A stretch of 64,000 nt of DNA from NCBI RefSeq assembly GCF_022539665.2, contig NC_081335.1:5518001-5582000 (forward strand), read 5' to 3'. The translations under genes were made by a program, and so were the position numbers. Source of the stretch: Daphnia carinata (Eukaryota; Arthropoda; Branchiopoda; Diplostraca; Daphniidae). Shown here piece after piece: positions 23,440 through 34,645 of the stretch. Below the pieces are notes generated by a model. It was not told the DNA's origin. It searched no databases and was given only the letters and a program-made list of their open reading frames with translations. Every line of letters starts with the position of its first letter. Position 1 is the first letter of the stretch.

Positions 23440-25420
23440 TGCAAAAGCAGTGTATTGCGACACAGAGATAATGTGGAACTTAATTTACAGTATGGTTTAA
23501 TAGAGGGTAGACAAAAAAAATATCCATTTTCAGGAATGCTGATAGGTATGCGAATGGCCTTACACATAACATCAACAATGGGAAATGATTCTAATATCGA
23601 AGACAAATTTGATGCCAGAATTTCGTTTAACAGCATTGATGATAGTGGATAATCATACATATCTTCTTTTTTTTAAAACCTTCGGCCCAACACATAAACC
23701 TGCTCATCTAATTTCTGAAAGTTTTCTACTACTACAATTTGATTTGGAGGACTTTAAAAAAATATTCAATTATCGGGAGTTTTAATGGTTAAAACGTATT
23801 CTTTGACGTGGAGTTTTTTATATTGTTCACCTTTCATATTGTTAATTAAGGGGCCTGAGGAGTCTAATTCTTGTAGGGGAAAAATTTCTAATATAAATTT
23901 TACTAAAACATGCCTTATTAATGTCATCCAAACGTCTAAAAAAAAATTTTAGTGGCCGTCCACTCTTCCTCACTAAACCTTTTAATAGTTGTAATTTTTT
24001 TCAAAAGAAAATTCACGTATGTCACCGAAACAACCGTGTCTCCCAACATCCTTCGACTAATGAATGAGGCTATGTAAGTTAAAATATACAAACCTGGGTC
24101 CGTATAGCTCGATATTTGTTTGTAGATAAAATCGTAATAACGTGTCAGCATAAGCTGCATAATCCCTACACATTTCCCTATTCGCAAAAAGTTTGATGGC
24201 AACATGCAGTAACATAAAATGTTGGTATCTTTTGCGAGATACAAATGACTTGTATGCAACAGGGCAGATATAAAGAAGATCTAGTCGCATTTTCGGTAGC
24301 TTTCACTCTTGGAAGATCTTCAAGCGGATGAGGTTTTCTAGCGAAATTTCTTGGGACGTAGTCACGAATCCCAACTCGATAACTGATAGATGGCTTTTAT
24401 AGCATTTTTTGAAAATCTAACTTTATCGAATTTCCCGTACACGCACTGAGTTAGCTGCTTCTTATAAACTCCTATGCACACTACTTGCATGTAGTCGAGG
24501 CAAAAATCCCCGACTATGTCAGGAATAATATCCTCGATAATAGACCGGCGCTGATCCTGGCTATGATGGTTAGACTGTAAAGGGTGACGAAATGATGAGT
24601 CCGTTCGTAAAAGGGTATCAACTTCCGGGTGCGTTATTCGGCATCCGGCTTTGGCCTGAGCGTGGCTTGTTATAAAATTGCCTACCCACCCACCCGTTGT
24701 TGTACTGCGGCATACAAGGTATGAGTTGTGGTCTTGATGTTTGTCAAAACAAACGAAGTGGCAGGAGCGTCACTGCAAAAACCAACCACTGCAACTCGGA
24801 CGGTTTTTCCTAGGACGTTCAAGCCATCTGCCCTCAATTTCAAAATGTCATCTCGAGAAGCTTGTAAAAATACGCTGACATCGGCAGGTTTCTCTGTCCC
24901 ATGGTAGATATCAGAAACAAAGACATAGTCCCATCCTAAAAAAGAACATAAAAAACGTTAATTAAATAAAATTTAATAATATTTTCCATATTACTGATGG
25001 ATGTACAGTTAAAATAGATAATAGAACAACTTACCTAAAACTTAATATAGGCCAGAACATAATATAGGCCAGAAATCGCTTGCGCTGCTCTCTGACATGG
25101 GAATGCCCTGATCATTAACCATCCGAGCTCAGGATATAGTTTAATATCCTGAGCTCGGATGGTGGAGATTGATTTTTTGGTTGGATATCTACCAATATAG
25201 CGTACAGAGCTGCTTCTACTAGTAAGTGATGATATTTACCCGATGGCATGTCGATCACCTAGATTTTTTCCCTTTTTGATGACATAAGGGTCCTCCAATC
25301 CAAAGGCAGAAACTTCATAACATCGTCGTTGTTTAATCGCTTCAGCAAATTGCTCACATGTCTACGGGGGATGTTGCATCCTACCACCCACTCAGCTAAA
25401 CTTTTTTCTTAGAATGTTCT
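23440..25420 (-). pseudogene. Second, more decayed copy of the CACTA-like transposase
   Basis: Reading the minus strand from 25400 leftwards gives segments parallel to the 18.9-21.0 kb protein. They are NLLKRLNNDD..FLPLDWRTL, VIDMPSGKYHHLLVEAALYA, then after an intron-like gap YHGTEKPADVSVF, GFCSDAPATSF, CLDYMQVVCIGVYKKQL, and MRLDLLYICPVAYKSF. The C-terminus is MYDYPLSSMLLNE..ILESFPIVDVM near 23660-23560. Several frameshifts and deletions (including the region homologous to 20400-20800) make it non-functional. It faces the first copy tail to tail. Confidence 0.8.
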
Positions 25421-25489
25421 CCATTTAGCCATCGTCACCGAAGATATTGTCAACGGGATAGAGACAGTGGTACCCCTCGTCATAAGTGC

Positions 25490-25975
25490 CTAGAGGTTTC
25501 GACAGACCTACCCCAAAAAATGACAGGCCTACCCCGATAGAACTACCCTTACAGAAAACGGTAATCATCTCCCGTTAGACCTACCGCGACATATCTACCC
25601 AGGAGAAAAACTGAATAATGCTTCCGTCACAACTATCCAGTTAATAATTTATCTTTAAGAAGCCGTCTTATCTATCCATTTCTTTAACTGAGACCGACAA
25701 GCCTACCCCTTCGCTGAACACTGATCGTCATATGTACCTCTCTGATTAATATAGTCCGACATACCTACCCTTTCGATTAATACAGTCAGGCATTCCTACT
25801 TCTTCGCTAGAAATTGTTCGACACACCTACCCCTGCGATTAATACACTCGGACACACCTACCTCTTCTGTAAAAACAGTCCGACACTCCTACCCCTTCGT
25901 TTTAAATATCCGACTGACCTACCCCTTCGTTTAATAGTGCCCGACGCACCTACCCCTTTATTACAGGACTTTTTA
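25490..25975. repeat. Left-arm subrepeats (CGACAnACCTACCCC)
   Basis: About a dozen degenerate copies of a unit containing 'GACAnACCTACCCC' and 'TTCGnTTAATACAGTC' at 35-40-bp spacing. The right arm (29815-30150) carries the complement, 'GGGGTAGGTnTGTCG'. ORFs over this array are incidental. Confidence 0.75.
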
Positions 25976-26709
25976 AAAATGTATTTAGACTGGCATCAGC
26001 CTACTTCTGATAAACAACCTCCATTTTTAATCATCTTTTTGCTCGAAGAAGATAAGATGAGGAAACAAGAGGATTCTGCTTACCCTACTGTTTGCATTAT
26101 TTGACCAGCTTTAATATTTTTGTACTATGAAGTAGATTACAAGATATTCAATGAAGATTCTGGCCACCGTCTCCAAACTGCAATTCATTGCTTCGAAACA
26201 TTAAATATTAATGACCCCGCTTCCATAAATAAGCTGAAGTTCAATACTCTAAGCACAACTGGGAAAACTGATAGAGAAAATTGTTTTGTTTTGTTTATTA
26301 TGTGAGTTAAACTTAGTAATAACCTATACGAGACAGAAGAGGCAAAGAAGATGGAGGAGGTGGAGGGGACTCCGCCTGCTGTCGAATGTTTGTTTCCCTC
26401 TTTTGGCATTGCTAGGACTTTTATTCCTTTCTGAATCTGTTGTCGAAATGTTTTCCATCTCTAAAGCCGATTTAACACTACGCTTTTCTTCTTGCCATTA
26501 TCTGAACGACTAATTATATTGAAAAAAATTCCATAATGCATGACCAATCATGAATGAGTACTGTTGCAACTCATGGGTCGTCGTTGCTTTCCAAAATAAG
26601 AAAATTCTCGGCCATCCAGACTGACCAGAGTTTTTCTTGAGTGCATTCCGCCCAACCATGTTGCCCTGATCGCCAACGAGAACTTCACTATTTTAGTTTA
26701 ACGTTCCGA

Positions 26710-26745
26710 GTACCCGATCCGGGGATTGAACCCTAGGATGGCTTA
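26710..26745 (-). other. tRNA T-arm-like motif
   Basis: The complement reads AGGGTTCAATCCCCGGATC, matching a polymerase III B box with a foldable T-arm. No good A box was found at the right distance, so this is a fragment of a tRNA-derived SINE or chance. The surrounding 26,000-27,300 has no recognisable gene. Confidence 0.25.
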
Positions 26746-27349
26746 TCGTATTGAACCCTAATAGCTTCGTAATCCAGTTTGCTACCAGGAAGCCTACTAT
26801 TAAGCGGAAACCACTTACAAAGTTCCTAGCCTGTACGATGTCGCATGCTGATGTGTTATTAAGTGTTCCGCACAATTTGTTTCGATTTGATCGATTATTA
26901 AGCACACAAAGTTGCTTTTACTCTATTTATTTGCGGAATCCTATAGCCTAATATTGCCGAATCCAAATCATTGTGCGTAGCACATTCCATAGGGTAGAGC
27001 GTAAACTGGCAACATGTCGTGTTATTGTTCGAATTTGAATGCAATGCTTTAGGTGAATTTCGAAAAATATCATATCATTTGGCATAAAAACATCGATAAC
27101 CTTTTGTGATACATCGGTATCGTAATATTCAAAGCCAAATCCTTACTCTGATTGTAGTGCCTCCTGTGGGCAAAAGAAAGAACTACATGGTAAGGACGAA
27201 AATTGAATGATTTCCGCGGGGCGTTTGGTGGGTGCTGGGCAGTGATCGCCCGAATCAATTTTGATTCCAATCAATTTTGCTTGATTCTTAGGATTTTTTA
27301 TTTTCCCCAGAATTTGGTTTGATTTTTAAATTCTGATTGTATGTTTCTT

Positions 27350-28303
27350 TACGGTCCGAGGTATGTCGTCGAATCTGCACTTTCGATGGTTTGGTGCATC
27401 GGAAACCTTAATGTCGGCGTGGGAACAGGACCATTCCTTTTAGGACACCAGTGATGACAGGCAGATTATTTGCAATTGGCAAAGATTATTTTTGAAAAGA
27501 TTGGAACATACGACGACCAGATGGATATTTGGGGTGGTGAGAACATTGAAATGTCTTTATGAATTTGCCTGTGTGGTGGTCGAATTGAAACGTCCCCATA
27601 TAGCCATGTCGCACACGTTTTCCAAAAATCGAGTCCCTACACCGTTCCAGGTGGGATGAATCAAATCCTCTATTCAAATCTTTCTCGAGCTGCGCTAGTA
27701 TGGATGGACGAATGGAAAGAATTCTTTTTCAAAATGAAACCCTGAAGCCAACCGCCTTCGTGATGCCCAGTCCATCCGGTCACTCCTTGCATTGCGTAAT
27801 AGATTTAAATGCAATGATTTTAATTGACACTTAAAGAACATTTGGTCTTAGAACTTTTCCCCTGCGCCAGACAGATTTTTCGGGAAGGTCATTCATACAG
27901 CAACTGGCAAATGTTTAGATCGATCACTTGGAGATGGAGGTGTATCCCAACCGGTTGGACGGCTTAAGCTCGTTCCATGCGTTACGCATTGGCCTGATGC
28001 ACACTTGTGGGTTGCCACAAAGAATAATACCAAGAAAAATAGTCGTACACATGTCGATTATATTATGTCCGACGAATCGTTTTGTGTCGATAATTTAGAC
28101 GGTGAAGCTCCTGCCATGGCGCGTTCTGGATTTAGCAAGCAGTTATGGTACAATAATTTAAAAACCAACGTCATTGTTCATGGCAATTCCGGTCGATGTT
28201 TGTCCAGCTCGCGTCCGCCAGAAAGTCCAGGAGAGGTTTCCGTTCATGATTGCGATGGTTCGTGGGAACAGCAGTGGACTCTGAAATCGGAATTGAGGAG
28301 TTG
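27350..28303 (+). pseudogene. Polypeptide N-acetylgalactosaminyltransferase (GalNAc-T) pseudogene, C-terminal half
   Basis: GalNAc-Ts start mucin-type O-glycosylation in the Golgi. Segments in order: FRWFG (27375), [17 protein letters not shown] and, after a one-base insertion near 27494, [18 protein letters not shown]. Then CGGRIETSPYSHVAHVF, SSPYTVPGGMNQ, VWMDEWKEFFF and LRNRLKC. A ricin-B lectin domain follows (GKCLDRSLGDGGVSQPVG to DCDGSWEQQWTL). Frameshifts and a stop after EMSL disable it; the last ~100 codons stay open. The N-terminal half and introns are missing or unrecognisable. It lies between the arms of the foldback-like element, so it was either captured by it or is an older relic into which the element grew. 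Confidence 0.82.
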
Positions 28304-28723
28304 ATGTGCTGAAACCGGGCATGCTCAATGAATTCGCGTGCTTCTCCCCATGCCGCCTCACGTCCTGCATATATCGCCTACATTAACAAATATGAATTAG
28401 GTGTTAATTTACCTTCGGTAAAGCAGGGGAAACATAAAGCCTTTACATACCCTAACTTGAGCCTCAGCTCTTGCTTGAAGTCACAGATCGATGGAGAGAA
28501 AATAGAAGATTCTATGAACTAGATGGCGTTCTTTTCTACTTGGCCCTGCGAACGTGCCCCGTTCTTGCATGCGCTATCTGCTAGGTGACAAGCATTCTCA
28601 AAACCCAAAGTTGAGCAGTCATCAAAAAAATCGGATATCGCAATGAAACTAAAGACTACGGAATACGGGTCGAAGGAGAAAGAACTGGACTTATGAACGA
28701 CCATAAATCTACGTTTGGTAACA

Positions 28724-28968
28724 TTTCTTTTCCATAGTGGACCAGTTGCCCGAACCAACAAAAAGCAGTCTTCTACTGTTCCCCCGACAGCTGAAACAAA
28801 CTACATATCTACTTATGAAGTTGCAAAGCCTGTTGCCTGGCTGAGTTATCTACTTAAAGACTTCATCAGAACTGAAAATCAACTTGTTGATCTACTTACT
28901 CAGGCGCTGGTAGCACAAACTTTTGATGAGAGGAGAAGGAGGATCAGTGTAGGAAAGCTATCTGAATA
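28724..28968 (+). pseudogene. Ty1/copia retrotransposon, C-terminal RNase H remnant
   Basis: The frame reads GPVARTNKKQSSTV, then TAETNYISTYEVAKPVAWLS and ENQLVDLLTQAL. This matches the end of copia polyproteins (SKKQS-TVALSTAEAEY, then QLADIFTKAL). A segment between the two motifs is deleted. A purine-rich tract and probable LTR follow. Confidence 0.7.
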
Positions 28969-28993
28969 AATCAACAAGGGTTTGAGGGAGAGT

Positions 28994-29260
28994 GTTAATA
29001 TCAATATATTTAGCACAAACTCTTTTCTTCTCTTCATATATTCTTACCAATATTGCACTAACACAAAAGGATGCTGTTTAGCCTCACTATTTTTGTTTTT
29101 CTCTTTTTCCCTTTAGTCTACTACTGTAAATTGTGAAGGGCTTCTGTCGCACACTTCTACTTATATAATCGTTGCTGCAAGTAGTGAAGTTCTGTAGCGT
29201 TAGGTTAGTAATATATTAGGTTATGTAATATATAATTACGTTTGATTTAATGAATTCATT
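28994..29260 (+). mobile_element. Probable 3' LTR of the copia remnant
   Basis: The polypurine-like GGGTTTGAGGGAGAG directly precedes TGTTAATATCAATATATT, the usual arrangement and start of copia 3' LTRs. The right end is not clear; the limit given is approximate, near TTCATTCA. The 5' part of the element is absent. Confidence 0.45.
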
Positions 29261-29269
29261 CACGAGCTC

Positions 29270-29790
29270 TGGGAACTAATAAGGTAATGAGTGCATGCTT
29301 GTATAGTGTTTCTGATCTTTGTTTTCAATAGTAAAAGTGTAAAAGAAAGGCCTGGTCTTTCGGCTCGTTTTTCTGAGGGTTGTACAAGCTAGAACTGAGA
29401 CTAGAGTTATTATTTGTAGTATTACTTGTAGGGTAGTTGAGGTAACACAATGATTGACGTTCTGCGACAGAAAAACCTATCCAGCGTTTCTCCCATAAGT
29501 CGGCTATCATTTCTCCTGCCCACAATTCCCAAATGAACCAAAAGGCATAAGTAGTCTCGTTCGTCATTTCAAGGAAACGAATAACAGTATGACGGTAACC
29601 TGAACGGGAATTTTCTAGGAACTTTCTTCATTGAATACTTTCCAGTCTGTCTTTGAAACCCCCTCCATAGCATCATAAAATATTGTTAAAGCTGATCAAA
29701 TAATACAAGCAGAACGGTATCTTACATGGAAGTAATATATTGTTTCATTACCTTATCTTCTTACAGAACAAAACATGATTAAAGACGGCT
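29270..29790. other. No recognised gene
   Basis: Interior of the foldback-like element between the copia tail and the right arm. A minus-strand frame (29567-29325) starting MTNETTYAFWFIWELWAGEM has no recognisable domain. Confidence 0.35.
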
Positions 29791-30173
29791 GCTTCTGTCG
29801 GATTTTTTAAAACGAAGAGGTAGGTATGTCGGACTGTTTTAATTGAAGGGGTTGGTGTGTTGTTCAATTACCATCGAAGTGGTAGATATATCGGACTGTG
29901 TTAATCGAAAGGGGTAGGTGCGTCGATCAGTTTTAAACGAACGGGTAGGTATGTCTGTCTTAATAAAACAAAGGGTACATATGACGGCTATAATTGTAGT
30001 ATATTTATAATAGAGTAGACGTGACGGGAGCGTTTTTAAATTTTTTATTGGGTTTATACGTCGGGGCAGCTTTGACGGGAGATGTTTCCCCATTTTCTGC
30101 ATGGTTACGTATGTCGGGGTAGGTTTGTCGTTTTTTGGGGTACGTCTGTCGAAACCTCTAGGCACTTGTGACG

Positions 30174-30690
30174 GAGGTTAGCACTGTCCTCATGCCATTG
30201 CCAACATCTTCCCAATCCACCAGGTCATGAAGATCCCCGTCAGACATACTGGAGTCTGAGGAAAGTGCTTGGGACAGTCCACAGTCAACTTCAGGGAAAG
30301 AATCAATGGAGTTGTCTGGCAGAAGTCCCAGCTCCTCTAATGGTGAGGTGTTCAGGTTTGCATCATTGCTGAAACCAGTAACAATATTTGTCGCAGTTGC
30401 ACTGGGCTGATTGAAAAATTCATAATTCAGAAGAATTATCATTAAACTTATTTTACCAATGGCCTTCTACCTGCATTGGTGAGATACTGAGGGTTGCAGT
30501 ATTGCTTGAATTACTATGCGTATCGGGTACTGGTGAAAAACTCAGCTCTGCAGTGTTGTTCGATGCACTATTTGTGTCTGGCACTGGTGAGATATTGAGC
30601 TCTGCATTCTTGTTCCAAGCACTATACGTGTTTAGCACTGGTGAAATACTGCTGTCTGCAATATTTTTCAAAGCACTATTTGCATTTTAC
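30174..30690 (-). CDS. Unknown Ser/Asp-rich protein with 18-residue repeats, partial
   Basis: Two exons: about 30690-30470 and 30407-30174, with an intron from CAG|GTAGAAGG to TTTTTCAATCAG and matching phase 0. The first exon contains three to four 54-bp units encoding ISPVPDTNSASNNTAELS-like peptides. The second is acidic (SSDSSMSDGDLHDLVDWED) and ends TVLTSVTSA just inside the foldback arm. The left arm's outer end reads a similar terminal peptide (EDIVNGIETVV). No start was found upstream. It may be the element's own protein or a host gene overlapped by its arm. Confidence 0.4.
30470..30690. repeat. 54-bp tandem repeat, about four copies
   Basis: The unit starting 'GGTACTGGTGAAAAACTCAG' recurs every 54 bp on the plus strand. 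The multiple-of-three period and preserved open frame on the minus strand suggest it expanded under coding constraint. Confidence 0.75.
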
Positions 30691-31075
30691 CCAATCTCAC
30701 TCCCACACGGCACATCTCCTTCCTGGAACCCCCTAAAAGGCTCTTAGCCTTCCCAGCGCATCAATCATACCATTGAGAAGTACTGAGGAGGGCCACAAGA
30801 GGCTGAAAAATTGTGGAAGAAAATGCCGATATTTCCAATTCAAGAAATTGTTGGTGATATGCTCAGGAGTGCTTTAGGAGATCCCTCCATGAAAGTAACA
30901 CTCGTGAGTTTTAAAGTATCACAAAAATATTTGGCTCAAGTAGAATTGTTCGATAGTGTAAATTTTGGGGTTTACCATTTCAAATTAGAATTAAAAATTA
31001 GAAATTTAGAATTAGGTAACGATAGTAGTATGAAATAGTAAAAAATTTATGCAATTGGTAAAGTTTGTTATGACC

Positions 31076-31440
31076 ACCATAATGTGCAATATTAGTAATA
31101 AATATTTCTGATTTTGCTCTAATAGTATTTTGTTAAATGAACTCTATTAAATACAATATAGTTCATGTTCTCCTGTAATTTGAATTAAAATAGCATAAGA
31201 AAAAAAGGTTTTGTGAACCATTTAAGCAATGTGTAAACACCATCGGTATTTTAAAAAGGAAAATGCGTATAAGTCGACGCTTTTATGCAATATACTGCAC
31301 ATCGGATTGGGGGCTCATCCCCTCATCGTTCCAATTGGAACAATTTTTGAAAATAGGAGTATCTCTAAATAGAAATAGGACTGATGCCTTGGAAAAAAAG
31401 GACTGACCTAAAATGTGTTAAGTCAGCCCTATTTCACCGC
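31076..31440. mobile_element. Fragment of the AAATAGGACTG MITE family
   Basis: Sequence from 'TTTCTGATTTTGCTCTAATA' through 'CATCGGATTGGGGGCTCATC' to 'AGAAATAGGACTGATGCC' follows 7660-7990 of the complete copy with many differences. It has only the right half. Confidence 0.7.
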
Positions 31441-33147
31441 CAATTCCAATATATGATAGTTTTTGAAATTGAATATACAATCTCCAATATTCTGTTGTCA
31501 TTTAATATTCATTTTTTGTGTTAATTACATTCAATTCCTATAAAACTAATATAAAGCCGCTGGGTATATCGAAGACATATGACACAATTTTTTTCATCAT
31601 GGGAGGGGCTAGGTACTAGCTGAGGAGGATGTAAGAGGGACTGAAGAGCCTGTCAGGCAGCTACCAGGTAACCAAAAAGAAGGTTCTAAGAGGAAACGAG
31701 GAAGGTTATGGGGAAGACTGGGGAGGATAGCAGGAAGTTCTGCGGAGGTACTGAGGAGCTCGTCGTGCCGTGTGGGCTGTGCTCGTTGCAAGTTGAAACT
31801 AGAGCTTGAATGCTGCAATATAAATAAGTGTAAAATTTGTTGATCACTATATATTTTTTAATATTGTATGCTTACCTGTTCGTTAAAACTTGTTCATTCC
31901 GTGATAAAAATAAATTCAGTGATAACGTATTAGTTATCACTAGGACATACAAATATTTGGTTTTTTAAATGTCGTTTATGGTCATCAATTGGACATCTTG
32001 AAATGGACATCTATTGTATATGCTTTTCTGGAATAAAAAAACGAACAAAAACACAGGAAAAGCGTTCGCCTCGGATCGAACGTTAATTCTCTCATTAACA
32101 CTAATATGTATCATTTGCTTTAACCATTGAGATGTGGAAAGACAAAATCATAGATACGTTATTTAGCCTAATGCAGTAACAAATTTTTTAAAACTTCCGG
32201 TTAGAAGAAACAATTCTAACTCAAAAAGGTAATTCCAGTTTTATTGATTCTTAAGACAATAAAGTTACCCTACTCGAGACTCGTCTAGCTCGCCGACTAA
32301 CTAACGGACTAACATATAGTGAGCAGGATCAGGGATATGAAGAAGGACGAAATTGTAATAAATTGCAGGAGATCGAAAGGGGCCCACATGTAACATAAAA
32401 TCTTTTGCGATGTGCAACATCTCATGCTGAGTAGGCCTATTCGTTTCGAGAATTAGGGGTTGTTTATGTTCGTTCAACAAACAACAACAATGACCCGGAT
32501 TTGTTTTTAATTTACAAAAAAGTCAAATAAAACAAAAAAAACATTCGGAGACAATAATTCAATAAACTGCTATTTCCAAATTTTCCATCTGAAGTTTTGT
32601 TGTGTCCTTGTCCATGTTCTTTAAAACACGTAGATAGAAAATTGAAGCGCGATATAAAAACACTTCAGCTTATTTTGGTGGGGAAAGAACCGGTCAGACG
32701 AACAACAGGTAGAGCAAAGTGTGGTAAGCTAAGACAGGTAAGCCCAGCACTATAACTATCAAAACAGCAGTTCTTCTCTGTCATGTGACAGACCTGGCAA
32801 CGCAAACCACAACGCACACCTTACGGCAAATGATTTAGAGCACGGAGGACTGCAAACGATTTACAGCAGTAACCCATCGACAGTTACATTTGCCGCTAAC
32901 CCACCTCAGAGAACTGCACTATAGCCAACTCATTTTCACTTCAAGGCATTGAATGAAAATTCCCTTTCCAGTTAAGTCCCCTAGCGGAACGGGTTCAGCG
33001 GGATTAGCGGGACAAGGCGTCTGTCGAAGAACGATTACGGAAGGTACTGGAGAACGCCAAAACTAGTTATGATTCACTAACCCCATTGAGATGGGCATTT
33101 GAAGATAATTGATTGCAGGCCTTATAAATTACAATGTATTAGGTAAG
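31441..33147. other. No recognised gene; one tRNA-like sequence
   Basis: AT-rich. On the minus strand near 32155-32065, CTCAATGGTTAAAGCA is followed by GTTCGATCCGAGGC, like A and B boxes of a tRNA-derived sequence, but the arms do not fold properly. A G-rich stretch at 31600-31800 repeats 'TACTGAGGAG'-type words also seen near 30780. Confidence 0.35.
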
Positions 33148-33245
33148 CAGAATTGCCGCGATCCCGATCACGATAAAGAAATTGATCGCCCATCCGATCA
33201 TTTTTAGCGATCAATTTTTTCGCCATTTATCGGTCGATTTGGTTG
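33148..33245. mobile_element. hAT MITE fragment (CAGACTTGCCGCG family)
   Basis: Starts CAGAATTGCCGCGATCCCGATCACG and continues with CGATCATTTTTAGCGATCAATT, as in the elements at 8382 and 49297. The other end is missing. Confidence 0.65.
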
Positions 33246-34009
33246 TCAGATGTAAGTATTTTATTTCTTTCGCTGTCGATGATCTGTACCTTTAGCTGCT
33301 TGAAAATCTAGTTAATCTCGTTATTTCAGGCTTTGAGGATTTCCTAAAAGCTATCACTTTGAAAAAGGCACCTTTGTCGCCAAAGACGCCAATAACTATC
33401 TGATTAATATTTTTAACAGTTTTGAGCTCAAGGATGATGTTGAATTCATCATAAACACGTTTCCAAATTCGTATAGTGGCTGCACCGTCATTTGTTGCGT
33501 CGGTTACGTAAGTGAACGCAACGTTATTCAAATGTCTAGAAAAATTTAAATTTAGGTAATTGGTACAGTATCCTCAAGAAAGAAGAGCCACCCCCTTTAT
33601 CGCTAAAAATATATTAATGTATTATGAGCGCTTGATGACATTACAAATAATACCAAATATAAACAAAAAAAGGCAGTCATTTTTTTCTTGTGACGGCAAA
33701 ATCTCAGACAGTTGCCGAGATTCTCAAAGTTTTTTTGCTACGAGCGAAATAGAGAAACATTATCAGAATTTTAACCTTTCCTCCACCTCATATTTGTTTC
33801 TCAAATTTTCTTTTTCCTAATTTCTTGTAACAAAAAAAAATTGGAAACCATGGCAACCATTTCAAATTGTGCACTGTTGAAAAGGGAAACAATTGTTCAA
33901 GGGATATAGACTAGTTGTGACTAGAGAAAAGTGATGGTGACTAGATAAAGTGACTAGAATAGGCAGTGCAAGCGGTGAATATTTAAAATATATCGTGCTA
34001 ATCAAAATA

Positions 34010-34242
34010 AAAATTTAAGTGAAGCGCAACGCGGTAAAATAATTGGATTAACTTGAGCCGGTCATTCACAACTGCAAATCGCCAATTTAGTGGGTTGCGC
34101 ACGATCAACCTTTCAAAAGTGGCAAAATCGCCTTGCCGTAGAAGATAGTGTAAACAGGAAAAGTGGAACGGGCTTAAAGAAAAAAATAAGGGTGCAGCAA
34201 GATAATGCAATAGTGCGTTTCGCCGCTGCTAACCCATTATGA
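34010..34242 (+). pseudogene. Tc1-like transposase, N-terminal DNA-binding fragment
   Basis: The plus strand reads LSEAQRGKIIGLT, stop, AGHSQLQIANLVGCARST, FQKW, then IVRFAAANPL. This is the helix-turn-helix start of Tc1 transposases (QRGxIIGLxxAGxSxxxIA..W). There is an internal stop, and the frame ends where the following hAT element begins. The catalytic part is absent. Confidence 0.7.
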
Positions 34243-34645
34243 AAGCCAGTATTATCGCAGTTTTGGATAGCGTATTTTTTTTTTGGCCTAATGCAGAGTT
34301 TAAACGGGCTTCGCGTGAGCTTTGAGCTTGAGCGCGCTCTTTTTAAAAAATGCGCCCTTGGGCGTGAGCTTTTGGTCCATGAGCGAGAAGCTCACAGAAC
34401 GCCATCTATGAACCAAAATTAAAAGCTTTTATAAGAAATTAAACATGTCAAACAAGCCCCAATCTTGAAGCTTAAGCAGGCTGGCTTGAGCTTGATAATT
34501 GATATCTAAGTGCCAATTTCTTTAACAATTAGTGCAGTGTAACTGTAACGTAGACTTGTAAGTAAATTTCCTTATTGTCTTTTCTTTACTGAACTAAAAC
34601 TAAACAATTTCTTATTAACTATAGTAAGACTAGAAAACCTGAGAA

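Larger units (their letters stand above)
25439..30212. mobile_element. Large foldback-like element with minisatellite inverted arms
   Basis: The left arm (25439-~25975) and right arm (~29795-30212) are inverted copies. Outer ends read GAAGATaTTG..GACAGTGgTA..AAGTGCCTAGAGGTTTCGACAG on both sides. The arms consist of degenerate ~35-40-bp units such as CGACAnACCTACCCCTTCG followed by TTAATACAGTC. The enclosed 3.8 kb holds a GalNAc-transferase pseudogene and a copia-type tail. No transposase of its own is recognisable. The exact ends are uncertain because similarity extends into a coding-like sequence on the right side. Confidence 0.65.

Noticed and set aside
33292-33531. Minus-strand ORF of 79 codons (YVTDATNDGAATIRIWKRVY)
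   Set aside because: No recognisable domain, no splice context and surrounded by transposon fragments; too little to call a gene.
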